This document shows, piece after piece, positions 1-15,000 of a stretch of 64,000 nucleotides of DNA; within the stretch, counting starts at the first letter, position 1, and every line of letters starts with the position of its first letter. The position numbers and the translations under genes are program-made. The DNA comes from Brachionus plicatilis. Taxonomy: Eukaryota > Rotifera > Eurotatoria > Ploima > Brachionidae. The stretch is taken from NCBI GenBank assembly GCA_010279815.1, contig QEOQ01000508.1, forward strand, positions 4,637,939 through 4,701,938. The letters are read 5' to 3'. Under the pieces are notes generated by a model. That model was given only the letters and a program-made list of their open reading frames with translations. It did not search any database and was not told the DNA's origin.

Positions 1-3000
1 TAATAAGCTTTTTTATTTTCAATTGAAAAAAAAAAATAATCATTTTGGTTAACTTATAAGTCTTAAACAGAAACCTTTGGCTTTAAATTTAGTAAAAAAA
101 AAAAATTATTCATACGAAAATTTACTATTCTTTAAGGTAATGTGAAAACTTAGTGCATTTATTTAAAAAAATTTAAAATTTAAATCGAAAAATAAATTTA
201 TATTTTTAAATTTTTTTAAATTTGTGCGTCGAAATGCGACAAAAAAAATATTTAGTTTTCACATTGCATTCAATAAGCCTGGTTGCTTCACTAATTTGGC
301 AAATGTTTGATTTAATAAATACCTCTCAGTTAGATACTGTAGCTAATAAAAAATAAATAAAATAAAATAGAAAAAATTTAACATACCGTAAATTGTTTAT
401 CTGATTTGGAAAGCGAGTTTACAATTGTTTTCACTTTTTGATTATATTCTTTCAGCAAGCTCGAGTATTCTCTGTAAAAATAAATTTATAAGAAATTTTC
501 AAGATTTATTACTTTTGCAAAAAAAGGTGTTTTATTTTTATGCTAACTTTATTGTTACCTGGAAAATACAAATGTTTTAAATTTGTTTTTTTTAAAGTAA
601 AATTTTTTTTCGAACTAGAGAAATTTATTTTCAAATTACCTGTTCAAGTTGTTCACTTCTGATCGTATCTGATTGACAATTGTATCAGGTCCGGCCGCTA
701 GATCTAAGGCTTGGTGTACAGTTTTTTCTCTATAATCAGTTAATATTTCACTGAATTTCTATTTTAATAAAAAACATATTAATTTAATTTAGCCTCTCAA
801 ATAGATTTGTTGTGACTACATTTTTGCCAAATAGGATACAAAAAATCTATTTGAGAAATCGAATTTGAAAGCATTCAAAAAAATTTTCTCTTAATTGACT
901 CTATGTGACTTAAACAAAAGAATTGTGATAATTATTTATTTTTAGATTTATCTCTTCACTTGAGTGTAAATATTGTTCTAGGGATTAGGCACGAATGTTT
1001 TTTACAAGCATAAAAAAACAATCTTTAATCTGTTTGAAATTTAGCCTAGCGCGCATCATGACCAAAAGGTCTTCAAAAAACTGTCACAACAATTATCAAT
1101 AGAGCCAAAACTGCTGAGTTAATCAGTGATTTATAGGTGCTTGTAAAATTGAAAAAATTGAAAAAATTGAAAATAAAATATTTGTGTTTGAATAAACTTT
1201 TTGACAGAATCGAAGCTATGACGCGCACATATTTGCTCAGCTTAATGAAGAATAAAGAAAAAATTCAATCTGATCCTGATTGAGGACAAGATTAAATTAT
1301 TTTGATGGCTAAATATTTTTTTGAATTTAATTGAAAAAACTTATCACTATGAGGCAAAGTAATGAAAACAATAGGGCATATTTGAGCAAAAACAAAAAAA
1401 ATTATTTTTCTTTTTTTACCCGAAGCTGACTGACTAGTTGAATACCAGTTTCGTTCAAAAAATCAACTTGGCTTGATCGCGTTCCAAGTTCGGTGTATAT
1501 TTGCTTTAAGATTCAAGTTTAAATAGGTGAGAAAAATAAAAGGTGATTAATTGTTCAACTTACCGCTACTGGATCAAATCTTTTTTTCAGCTCAGTAATG
1601 TCATCGTGCATGTTTGTTTGTTGAAAAATATTTTCGTTTAGTTTATGAGTTGTTTGATTGTGTTCTTTTTGTGATTTTAGCATGTTAATCCATTTGGTCT
1701 CGGTTTTGTAGGCTTTTTCATACAAATCCAAGCTGTGTTGAATGTCACCAAGCAATACTTGCCTATGTAAAATATTTAATATTATCAAGCTAATCGTGTT
1801 TGTTGTAAAAAGACACCAACCTTTCAGCTATTTGAGAAAGTATGTTGCTAAAGCGTTTCTTAATCTCTCCAGCAATCTCTATTATCTCTGATAGATTTAA
1901 AATATCACTAGCTATGTTTGACTTGGAAGCTTTGATTTTTTCAGTCAAATCTCTAATTTGCTTAATCTCGTTTTGTCTTTGTTTAGCGGAAGATGCCACA
2001 TCCTAATTTAATTTAAATTTAAGTAATTCTAAACAATTTTGTCACAAACTCACTTCTAAATCTCGTTCCAGGCGGCTTAAAACACCATTTAAATTATCTA
2101 ATATTTTCATACTCTCTTGACCACATAGTCTTTCTTCCAGTTTTGTGATCCACACATTACTTCCCTCAAGCAAACTGATCAAATTTTTGACCAAATTTAA
2201 GCTTAAAATTATAAAAAACAATTAGTCGATCTATATTAATAATTTGGAAATTTCCTATTTTATTTAAACAAAAAAAATTAAAAAAAAATTTATTTATCTT
2301 TGAATAATTTGTGAAAATTAGCTTTTATAAAATTAAACTAAAAAAATCTAATTAATTAAGAGAAATTTTTTTAATTTTTAAATTTATCTTTTCTTATAAA
2401 AGCTTTTCTTTTTACATTAAAAATTTCTATTTTTTTTCCAAATCAATTAATCTTGTATGAATATAAATCAATTATTCCTAGCATGATGAATGAAAAGAAG
2501 TCGCTACGCCGTTCGGAGCTGCCCAAATGAATTTCTCTAAATTATCTTTTAAATATTTAAAATAAAAAAGAAAAATCTCTCAACGAAAAATTAATTTCAA
2601 CAGCAAGAAAATTTTAAATGAGATCAAATTTCTTTAGCTCATCAAAACTTTATCAAGTCAGACAAATGAATTTAATGATCAAAATTATTATTAGCAAATG
2701 TTTAGGTTTTTTTTTGTTGATCGGAATAATTTAATACTTAAGTATTCTTTTACAGTTATTATTAAATACTGAACTTAATTTTACTATCTGCTAAAATGCT
2801 CTTATTTGCAGTTTAAGACAGAACACCTTGTTAAAAATAAATTGATTAACTTGAAAAACATTCCCTGGAGTCAGGATTTAAATTATTATTTACATTGAAT
2901 TTTGATAATTAAAAGGTAATTAAAAAAAATTTTTAATAAAAATTTTTGATCATTAAAGTAATTAATTCGAATATTTAGAGTCATAATTAAAGATTTAATT

Positions 3001-6000
3001 ATTTTTTATATTTTAATTTAAATTTAAACACTGAATCTCATAGACTAATGAAGAAAGAAAGATTAAATAGCAAAGTAAAATTCTACAATTGATAAAAAAA
3101 TGTTTTTACAATCAAAAATTTTATTATTTTCAAAACTTAATTAAGATTTTGAAATTAATTTTAGCAAATGTAATTAAAATTTATCTTATCAACAAGATTG
3201 TTTGTTTAACACTTAAGTTATGTTTTTTTTTCAATAGAAACTTATGAATAATTACTGAATTATTATTGTTTAAGATTGTTTTTTCAAGTCGAATTTGATC
3301 TAATTCTCGTGTGAGTTTTTGTAAGATAAAACTCTCTTAGCTGATCTCAAGTCTTTTCATTAAGAATAAATGATTGATTATTTTCGAAAAAAAAATGCTA
3401 AATTTAAATAAAATTGAATTTTTCAAAAACCAGTCACTTAAATTTTAAAAGCTATCTTACTTTTGTTGGTAAATATTTGAATTATGGCGCAAATTTTCGC
3501 TCTCAGTTCTCATAGAGTCAAGCTGCTGCCGCATTTGACTCGTGTTTACGAGATGAGATGAGCTGCTTTTTTCAAAGCTCTCAAACTTTTTGAACGATTT
3601 TTCCAATTCACTTTCAAATGATTTCAAGTCATTGCTTTCAAAATCCTAAAATAAAATTAATTAAAGAAAATTAAAAAAAAGAAAAAAATAATAATTTTCA
3701 CACATTTCTAATATAATTTTCAAATGGATTTAGCTCAGAGTATTTATTAGAAAAACGAGATTCCCTTAAACTAGGCGACTGCTTTACTGATCTATTTGGA
3801 GTCGATCTAGTCGATCTGACATCTGAATTGTAAATGTATCTATTAGAACTGGCAAGTCTGGGTACTCGTTTAATTGAAGTTGTTTTAATGTATGTAAAAG
3901 GACTAAATGACTCTGTGTCATGAAGGTGAGAATCGAATTCATCATGATAAATGAATCGGGCTATTGAATTAGCCCGTTTGGAGGAACGATCCTCGGCAGA
4001 AGTAAAGTGAATGGGAAATTGGGACAAAGAGAGTCTCTTGGGAGGCGATATGTCACCGCGTATGTTCCTGCGGATTCTGAAGGGACTAAAGTCTGTGCTC
4101 AGCTGAATGTGGTTTATGTGCTGAGGAGGCTTGGAAACGAATCTGTCACTGGCTGGATCCCACATGGCACCGACAACTCAATCAATAGTATCCTTGCATT
4201 AATAAATAAATAAATAAATAAATGTATTCTGTTTTCTCTAAACAAAAACTCAATTATTATGTGCTTTATTATATAAGATAAATCGGGGGGTTTTTAATTA
4301 AACATTTACTTGGATTACAATTCAAATTGCTTTAGCAAATTTTTTTTAAGGAAAAACAATATTGTAAGTTATTATTCGATATTCTTAGATTAACTTATTT
4401 AATATTGTTTTAAAAGCTTGAAAGTTGCTCAACAAAACAATTCATTAAGAGCCCACTGTTTCTCCATGAGTTCTCAAAGTGTCTGTTTAAATTATAAATC
4501 TCATCTGAACATTGGCAAATGATAGTTGCTGCAAATAAATTTTGTTATATAACAAAAATGAAATAGTTTGAAATATATAGAAGGCCTTATCTGTAGAAAT
4601 ATTTTGTTTCTTGGTTTTGTTTGAATCGATTAATAAATTTAGATAAGATAATCTTTATCCTAAAGCAAACAGATGTGTTTATTAGATACCAAGTTGGCTT
4701 GCTTTTAGTTGCATGCATGTAACTTCATGTATGCTTGATGTTGAATGATCCGAAAATAGATGAGCTAATCTCGGAACTTGTTGAATTGTTATGCAAGTGA
4801 TGCGAATGGATGAAATCAATCGAAAACTAAAGTTTAAGCTTCCAAATTTATACAATTTTTAAAGGTTTCTTTTTCTCTTCTTTCTGTCTTAAGAGTATTA
4901 ACCTTAAGTAAATATATAGCGTGGTTTAGCTAAGCTGTTCGAACTGTTTCCAAATCTTTTCTATTTAATTAAAATGTAAATTTTAAATATAAACAATTGA
5001 GCGATTTAACTCGCTGTTTAAATCATGAAATGTTTATACTTTTTAAATTTAATCTAAAATTTATCTTTAAACTGATTAATCTTTTGAGAAAAAAAAATAA
5101 ACACTCAAATCCTATCATTAGCAATAATAATTTTATAAATAACTATTTTTTTTTGTTAATTTAAGCTATTGGGTCGCGAATTTCAACCTTTTGTTTGCCA
5201 TTGCCAGACTTAATTATCTCTTTGAATTAATACAAAAATTATATCATTACATAACTAAACTAATTTTTGGATATATCTAAATCGAAAATTAAAAAAAAAT
5301 CCTCATATTGATTGATTGAGCACCAAATAAAATACAATCTGACAACCTATTCTCTAAGTTTAAATCAACAAATTGACTTATTTCAAAATATTCCCCCATG
5401 AAAGTCGAAAAAGATTAGCAATTGTATAAATTTTAGTTATTTATGTATTTTTAGTTTTTCTTGTTGCTGATGCGAATCAGAAACTCAATTATCTGTTTAG
5501 AAAAATCTTATTTATTTCAAAAAATAAACCCTTAATAAATTTCTTTTTTTACAGCAATAAAATATTTTCATGAACTTCTTATTTTTCGGAAGTATTTTGC
5601 CAGAGGGTGCCAGATCGAGTGTCGATAAACGATGAGAGCATTTTTTAAAAGATACTAGAAATAATGTGAAAATTATTGTATTAATTTTGCGTACCTGGTA
5701 ATGACATATTATTTTATCAATTATTTTGGAACTATTGGAATTTTTTAGTTCAAATTGTTGAATTTTGGTCAATTTTTCAGCTAAATATTTAAGTTTTAAG
5801 TCAAGACACTCCAGGTCTGAATTAAATTTTTTCTCAAATTTTTGACATTGATTTTTTTCTGCTGACTTTTCATTAAATTCATTTAATTTTTTGCTGCATG
5901 CATCGTAGCTATCTATCAACAATTTGGCATCGCTATTCGAAAACTCAATAAAATGCTGATTTTTGCCATTTTTGCCATTTAACTCAGTCGATTGATTTAC

Positions 6001-9000
6001 CAATTCTTCTATTTCATATTTTACACTATTGAGTATCAGATCAAAATTTGTGTTTGCATCAGCGCTTTTTTTTCTTTCCTCATATTCATCAAAATCACAA
6101 ATTTTTATCTTGTTCATTACATTGAACAATCGGTCTTTTTTGAACTGAAGTCTATAGCTCAATATTTGTTTGTCTAAGCTTTCAATTCTAATTTTAAGCT
6201 GTTGGATTAAATCTAGACTTTCTTCATCAGGCGGTGGTATTGCCAAACAAACGCTGGGAACAAAAATAGACTGATCGGAGCCAACTTTGCGAATTTTCCA
6301 TTTAATCTTTTGACTATTATCCTCGACAGTGCATTCTTCATTTTTATTCAAATTTATCTTTTTTTTTATTTTAAATCAATTATAAAAAAAAAATAAATTT
6401 CCAATTTTTACTTGTGATCTACGGTAGTTGACCAAAAACTTGCACTTATTGTGCGGAGGGTTGAGTTTTTGTCTTCTCAGCTGAAATGGAGTCAATGTTT
6501 TGCTTTTGTTGGACCAACAATCAAACTTGGTATTTAGACTCACTATTTCCATGCTCATTTTGTCCAATTTATTAATAGAGTCCTCATGATTTTTATGACT
6601 TGATTTTGATATTAAATCTGTCAATTGACTGCGCAACTCTTCAACTCGATCACATAACTTTTTATGCTCACTTTTGAACTAATAAATTTAATAAATTTTA
6701 TAAAAAAATTTTTTTTTAATTTTTTTTTAAATCAATTTTAGTTTACATTTTCATGATCGATTAATTGGTTCAGATGAATTGACAAAAGATAGGATAGTTC
6801 ATTAACCCAATTGAAATGTTCGACCAAAGTATCAGTATATGTCTATAAGTGGAATAATTAAAAAAATTTAATTAAAATTTTTTATAAAACTACTTTGACG
6901 TGACTAGCTGCTGGATGCTGCTCATTAAGCATTGTTTGAGCCAACAGCTTAATCGGGTTAACATTGACAACGAGTCGTCTTTCCAATTCATAATCTAGAT
7001 TTTTCTTATATTGCTTCAAGCTAGAGCTTTCCAATTTGCTTGGATTTGACCAGTCGCGATTGAGTTCTATTTGTTCCTTTTGATCAAGGTAAAATATTTC
7101 ATCGTTTATCTGCTTTACAAAATCATTGTATTGATTCAGCAATTTTAGACGTTGATTTGATAGACTCTAATAAGAAAATAATTTAATGAAAAAAAATTCA
7201 CATAAAAAAAAAATTTTATTACAAAAGTGAAATTGTACAAAATTTCGAGCTCATTTAAACAATATTTGAATTTATCGTCTTTGACAGTGTCAAAATTTTT
7301 TAAATAACTTTCTCTAAACTCATTTATTTCACTTTGAATTTGTTGAGTTTTGAAAATTTCCGATTGAATTTTACTAAATTCGCTAGGAAAATTTTGTTCT
7401 TGTAAAATTGATTTTTGCTTTTCCAACCAATTTATCTTAGAATCATAGTCAGAATTTTCGCGATGTATTTCAATTTCAATTGAATTCTTAAAATTTTGTT
7501 GATAACTGGAAATTTTTCTCTTAAGTTCCAGAGAGCGGTTTTGAATAGTTTCAGCCCTTTAATAAAAAAAAATTTGTTTTTTCTAATTCTGAAAAAAATT
7601 AAAAAAAAAAATTAAAAAAAAAAATCAAACTTTTTATAGTAGACATCAGCTTCGTAATGCTCTTCGTCAATTAAATGCTGGCAATCAGCGAACATTTTAC
7701 GAATTTCTTGGTCACACTTGGCGATTTGTTCGCCCAGTCTGTCATTGAATGATTTTAGATGGCCATTAACTAAATCATTGTTCGAAGCCTTGATACAAAT
7801 ATTAAAAAAAAATAAACTCAAATAATTATTGCAAATTTTACCTGATTCAGTCCGCTTTCAAGAGAGTTGAGAATTTTTTCACAACTTTCATTATGTTTTT
7901 CGATCCTAGTTATAACAGTTTGTAGGTGTTCATATCTTGATAAATCTTGATTTACTTGCACAAATAATTTAAAATTAGAGGGCTTACTTTTTGTAGGTTT
8001 TTTCTAGCAGGTTTTCTCTTAGTTGAATATAATTGTCAAATTTTGACCAAACTTTTTCAATTGAGCCAAGCTCATTGTCCAAATTTAGCGATTCGGAATC
8101 AGGCAAATTGATCATATCATGGTAAAGATTGATTAAGCGTTTTTTTTCCTTTAGTCTAATCGAGTATTCTTCAAGTCGAAAATTTTTTATGTCATTTAGC
8201 AAGTTTTTGACTTCAAAAAGGCTTTTGGGAACTGTCCGATTGTCCATAGTGGAAATGGAGTCGCGCAACCACCGCATCAATGACTTACAAATCGAAGAAT
8301 ACTCTTCCATTAATTGTTTTTTTTGCTAAAAATTTTAATTTGAAAAAAATTGAAAAATATTTTTTTATTTTCAATTACTGATTCTAATTGAATTTCAGTC
8401 GGATGCATGGGAATACTGGGAATAGAGTTGAACAGCATTGACACATAGGTCATGATAGATTTCTCATCCGGATGGTCTGTGTCCACATCTAAATATAATT
8501 TTTTTTTTCAATTTTAAAATAAATTTTATTTAAAAAATAGAAAAAAAAAAAAAAAATAGAGAAAATCAAAACCTTCTGGGTCTAAGATTTTAGTTACTCC
8601 AAATTCATTTTCGGCAAACTCAAATGCGGTTCTTAGATTTTCTAGATTTGATCTAAGATACGAATCGTTGAAGCTTATCTTATCAGGTCTAGTAAATAAA
8701 TTGGTTAGAAAAATTGAATTTAATTAAAATATTTAGGCTTTAACCTGTGTCGATTTAGGATAGCTATTAAGGCTTTGCCATCACGCCAACTGCTCGAAAA
8801 ATCTTTGACTCTCACTGAGTCGTATCCCTTTAGGTTCTGGTGGCACCATTCAAGTAATGCTTGCTGGGCGTTCATCTCATCTTTTTGCATACCATCGGCC
8901 GAAATCTGCCAACATAAACAAAATTAAGCTCAGTTTGGATTTACTTTAGAGGTTTTATTATTCAAAGTTAACAATGCACACAAAGCGTATTTGCTTTTCA

Positions 9001-12000
9001 ATAGTAATTTATAAGTAAAAAATTCTTTAAATCTTTTTATTTTATTTTTTGTTGTAAAGCTATAAAAATATGAAAAATTTATTGCAAATATTTCAAAATA
9101 TTTTCTCTTTGAAAAAAGAAAAAAGTTATGGTTGTTGTACTAGAAGTTAAAGCGAAGACTTAATCCAAAATTAAATAAATAACTATTACCTTTAGACAAA
9201 TAAAAATTTCTAACAAGAAATATTTTGTAATTTGATGAAAATACAAAAATTTAGTTCGTGTGAATCGAAAAGGACACGGATTTGCCTAGCCTATCACTAT
9301 GGTGCTGAAATTAAACAAAATATTGGAAAGAGTGAAAAATTATCATTTTCTAAAATGGTATTGAATTACGCTGAGTGCGAGAAGAATCTATTGAGAAAAA
9401 AAATAAAATATTTTTTTGAGAATTTTATTGCTTGTTGAAATACCTTGCATTATTTAGCATTGAAAAGTTAATTATATTTTTCGACTGAAGCTTGTTCAAA
9501 AGTGAGTTTTGAATGATTCCTAGGCGAAATTTGTGCCGGTTGAGTTTTCGCAGTGGGTTAGAGCTTTGAAATGAATTGAGATAAAAGAAAAGCAAATGCT
9601 AACCAAGGAACAATTGGCAGAATTCAGCCTAGAATTATTTATTTTTGAGCGTGGGTGTCTGATGCATTTAAATTTTTATTATTGCTCAATAAATAAGACA
9701 AATTTTTTGGCTTAAAAAAAAAAAATTTTTTTTTTTTTGTTAAATTAATTATTTTCTAATAAACATCCGGCAAGTCGTTTGACAACTTTAGTTTAAAGTC
9801 AGACTTAGTCAACCCGAAATTGTCCCAGACGCATTAAAATAAATAATTAGCCAAAATAGGTTTATCAATTAATCAAATCAGATTTTTGAAACGATTTTAA
9901 AATGGACAATTTTAGCTAAGTGAATATTTTTAGTCAATTAATCATTTGTGACCTAAATGGTAATGGTGTATTTGTATTTCAAATGTTGCGTACTCAAAAT
10001 TTAAATAAAAATACAAAAATTTTTATTCTTGCTTTCGCTCGATTCTATTCAATTGTTTATAAAAGTAAAAAAATAAAAAATTGTTAAAAAATGAGTTCGT
10101 TATAAAAAAAAATTCAAATTTAAACAAAAAAAATCATATTTTTTTTTAACTGTTTGGTTTATAATTGTTTCAAAATTTAGAGTTTATTTCAAAAAATATA
10201 TTATTTCATTTAAAAAAAAAAATAAAAACAAAAACAAAAATAGTAAAAAAGCCAACACATGGAAGCATTCAAACAAAACCGTACTAGAAAGACTACACTC
10301 AATTTTTTTGTTGGGAAAATAGGTTTTGTGAAATTTGGCACTTTCGAACAGAACAGAACAATGTTTAAAAAATTCTCACAACTTTTTTTCTCTAACTCAA
10401 CAAAAAATTCGGCAATGTGAAATTCTAGAATAAAAATTAAAAATGCACAATAATTTTCCAATTGCACAAAAACGCTTCTGCAAACATAAAAATATTGAAC
10501 AAAAAATTTTTACAAAAAAATTTTTAGCTCTGCAAAAACTCTGCAATCGGTTGCCAATTTTTTTACCATATGCCGTTTGATGGTGTGTATTTACAGAAAA
10601 ATATAGAAAGACTTTTTTGTACAAATTCGTGCAGTATTGTTCTATTTGCAGAATCATTCTTGCACAATTAGAACAAAATTATAGCAATTTTTCTTTTCGT
10701 CCCGAATTTTTATACTAAAATTTCACATTGCCAGAAAATTCTGCAAATGAAATAGTTGCATTATCAACAAAATTCTGCATAATTAAAATTTTGACAAATT
10801 TGAGCGTAGTGCATTTTGCAGACACATTGCACATCATGTGCAGAACTAGCCAAAAAGAAAAGTTTCAAATTTTTTAAAACGTTAAATTCTGTCCTCATTT
10901 TTTATTTTCTACCAAATTTAACAAAACCAAAAAAAAAAAACATCTATTTAATTTAATGCATTTTTGCTGTGGCTCGGACATCGGTTCAAAATTATTTTTT
11001 TCATTTTTTTTTTTTTTCTATAAAATTTCTATAAAAAAATATCTGCCAATAATTACAAAAAAAAAAACTGAAAAGGTTCAACAAAAAAGGATATAAAATT
11101 CTTAACAAGAAACATTTTTAAAGTGTATTAACAATAAATTGTTTAGACCTGGTGACGGAATGGACTTAGGCTAAAATCTAACTATTCAAAAGACTAAGAG
11201 AGCTAAAACTGTTGTGGAAAAAGTAGTCTCGACTATCGAGCAAGTCGACACTGGTCGATATGGTCGTGTTTTCGGAAGACGCGAACGGGGCCCGTTTGTC
11301 CAGCGTGTTAAATAGCGTGTAGACAGAAATATTGTCTGCAAAGTCAAGTTTAATCGTGTTCAATTCATTCAAATAAACCTGCTGGTCATTACACAACTGC
11401 TCGCGACCAGCACTGCACCTGACACTTTTTTTCTTTTTCAAGTGCTGAATTTTGTTCAATTTTCGATTTACATCGCTGAGAATTTTGAAGGAAAAAAATG
11501 AATTTTGCGGCGACGCGTCCAAATTAGTGTGCGATTTGCTCATCGACGGGCTTTTGCTCAACGAATCGATTGAGCTCGACGATTGTCTGAGGACGCACGA
11601 CACACTGTCGTCTATGAACTTGAGTGTCTCTTGATTGCCGTGTACGCCGCTAAAGGCGAGCACTGCGCACTCTCCGTCGCCGCTCTTACAACTCGGCCGA
11701 TTGTTCAAACTTTTGAGAATTAATTTTTTGATCAAACTGGGCGAGAATCTCTTCCTCTTGTCTGCTGAACAGTCCGAATGAACGGTGAGCGACGAACTGG
11801 ACCGACTGGTCCTGTTCGAGCAGCAGTTGTCTTTGTCAAACGAATAGCTGGTCGAATTGCTCATCAAATCGCTTATTTTTACGTCATCGTTCTCGATAGA
11901 CTGGATGTTGTAGATGGCGGGCGATTTTTGGAAGCGGGCGGCCGGCCTTTCGCCGAATTGACGCTCGATTTCGTCGATGTAGTCGTCTTTTTCGTGCGTG

Positions 12001-15000
12001 TACAACTCGTCGATTTGGTTGAGGTTGGCGTCGGTGAGCGGCTCGTCGATTACCAGAAAATTTTGATCTGTGTTCGACTTGGGCACGCGGCCATGCGACG
12101 AAAATGGGCCGCTCTTGAAGCTGTTTTTCATTTTGGACAAAAAGTTGTGCCGCGACGCCGAATCGTAAGAAAACGACTGTTTCATTTGGCGTCGTCTGTT
12201 TGTTGCCTTGGAGTTGAAGCAATTGAAAGTGGACGTCGATTTGCGATTCAAGTTATTTCCCATATTTTTTTTTTTTTTTTTTTTTCAAAAAAAAATTCAA
12301 AATTGAAAATCTTTTTTTAAAAAAAGTTGCCAAAGATTTTAGAGTGAGATTTTTTTTTAAAAAAAAGTGAAAAGAAATTTTAAATTAATTTGAGAATGAG
12401 AGTAGCCCCAGAGGAACGAACAATGGACAGCCAGCTCGATTGATTTCAATTTGTTTGTTCAGAGAGAGAGAGGAGAAAAAGTCTAAACAAAAAAACATGT
12501 TCGAGGAGGATTAGAAAATTGCAATATTTTCTCTAGATGTTTGAAATACGCATGCAAATTAATTTCTTGTTTTTTTGGTTTTTTTTTTTAGTTTTTTTCT
12601 TGGCACACGAGCTTGATAGAGAAATGTTTGAATAGCTTTTTTATGCTTGTTTTATATCGAGCACTTTTGTGCTCTAAAGCCAAGCCACACAGGACTAATT
12701 TTGCATGCGGACATTCGGCTAGGTAAGCTTGTCTCCGCATCTAGATCGGGATTAAACAAGCACCGGCTTGTTATTCACCGCGAGTACAGATTCTGTGATT
12801 ATGAAATGAATTATTGATTTTTTTTATTAATCTCTAGATTTAACTCGAGTTTAATTACGCAAAAAAAATCTATCGAAATTCGAGATTAATTCCTTTTTTG
12901 ATGACAGATTAGAAAACACAATTGGTTGCCTAGTAGAATATTTTATTTAATAAAAAAGCATAATTTTTTTTTTTTTTTTATGCAGATTTTAAGTTTAAAG
13001 CTCTCTTTTGATTTTTTATTTCCAAGAAACAATGCTTAGATGATGCTTGAAATGATAGAAAGTACACCTTTGGGAGACGCAATGGATAATTTTTTTTTAA
13101 ATGGTTTTTACAATATAATAAAAAAATGAAATAAAATTTTTTTGAATTTTTTGGTATTTCGATCTGAAAGTTTAAAGTAAAAAAAAAAGGTAAAACTGAT
13201 CAATTATGATATCCTAGTTTTTCAATTTAGTTTGTCACATTTGAATAAAACATACCATTTAGCAGAGGAAAAAAAAACTCTGCACCTTTGACCTAGAAAG
13301 TAATTTATTTGAATTCATGGATTTCTTTTTTTTTTCAAAAAAAAAAACGTACACTTATTTTTTATAAATTTGGAAAAAATTCAAAAAGAAAACTTAAAAT
13401 ATTTTTCAAAATAAAAGAAAAATAAAAAAAAAATCAAACAGTATCTTATCGTAAATTTTCTTTCCTTATCATCTCCAGTTCAAACTTACATCAAATTTTG
13501 GCTTGGATCACATGCAAATATTTTTTTTTTAATTTTACCATAGCAGATTAATTGATTGAAATTTTTCATCCAAAAGAATCAAATGGTTGTAGAAAATAAA
13601 AATTTTTGATTTTTTTCGTTATTTTAATCCTAATAGTTTCTATAATTAACTTTTTTTATTTTTACTTCGTCTTTTTTGTATATAATTGCATAAAGCTTGC
13701 ATGATTCGTTTTTTTGTTTTTGTATTTTGAGTTTTGCTTTTTTTAATAAGTTTTTTTTTTTTTAAATTAATTTAAAACTAAAATAAATGTTTTTCTTTTA
13801 AGCCTAATATGATTTTGAATCCTCGTCAAATTCTCTATCAAAAAAAAATAATTATCAATTTTGCTTTCGAATCAAGAAAAGTTATGGAATTTTTTTTTGA
13901 TGAGTGATTGTTTAAACCCTTTTTGCTGTATCGATAAAACTAGAATCAGCTTCTTCTTTAGAAACCACACTGAAAAAATTTTCCTAAATTATTTTTACTG
14001 CAAATTGAAAACTTAGTACAAAAATAAAAAACTTAATTAAAAGTTCGCACAAAATGTTATTTAAATATTTTTTGGTTGCATTCGATGTATAGATAAAAAA
14101 AAATAATAGAAACATCGAATTAAACATTTTTCGCTTTAAATTTTGATATTTTTTCAAATAATGCAAGTTTTCCAATTTTCATTTTTACAACATAATAAAT
14201 AAATGGAATACAACCTTAAAATTTTCTTTCACAATGAATTGAAAAATGTATTTCCTTTTTAATCAGAATACTCTTTTAAATTTTTATTCTTAGAATTAAA
14301 AGTGCCCAAATGAACTACATATTTAAGAGATTACTTTTCTTAAAAAATTTTTATAAATAATTTTTTTTTACATTTTATTGTAGATTTCAAAACTTTAATT
14401 GCTTCTCAATTACAAAGCTCTTAATTGATTCTATTTTGGTTTCAACAATGCTTACATGATGTTTGAAAAGAAGCTGACGAAAATGACTTTTCTTAAATTA
14501 TTTATATAATATTATTATTATAATAATTTTTCATTTAAAAAAAAAACACAAAAAAATTTTATTTTTATTTTTTATCTCTTTTTTTTCACTTCTCCTTAAA
14601 GGAGGTTAATTCAATTCAATAAATAAATATATTTAATATATTTATTCACTAAAATTATTTAAAATTATTTATAAAGACAAACTTTACTTTAATTTACTTC
14701 TTTTTTCTTATTTTATTTAATTTTTTTTTACATCATCCTCGCTGTGTTTACTGAATAAATAATTAATTAACTAATTAGTTAATATAGAATATGATTAAAA
14801 ATTATGAATTTTTTTTCGCATGTTTTTCAAAACGTCATTTTTTACTTAGAATCACAAAGTTCGTTTTTGATTTTAGGAAATTATGTATAACGCTTAAATG
14901 AGCTACATATTTAAGACTCGCACTGGATAATTTTTCTTAAATTATTTTTAGAATAATTAATAAAATAAATAAAAATTTAAAACTCTTTCCAAGTAGATTT

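Noticed and set aside
5512..5660. Possible extra spectraplakin exon after the SH3 exon
   Set aside because: The acceptor-like TTTCTAG gives a short frame ending in a stop, while direct joining of 5695 to 3645 keeps phase and family sequence.
10210..10657. Two overlapping minus-strand ORFs rich in Phe/Cys
   Set aside because: Produced by A/T-rich repeats with TTCTGCA words; no coding character.
11778..12320. 180-codon plus-strand ORF
   Set aside because: Antisense shadow of the GC-rich nested ORF; the composition is explained by the minus-strand frame.
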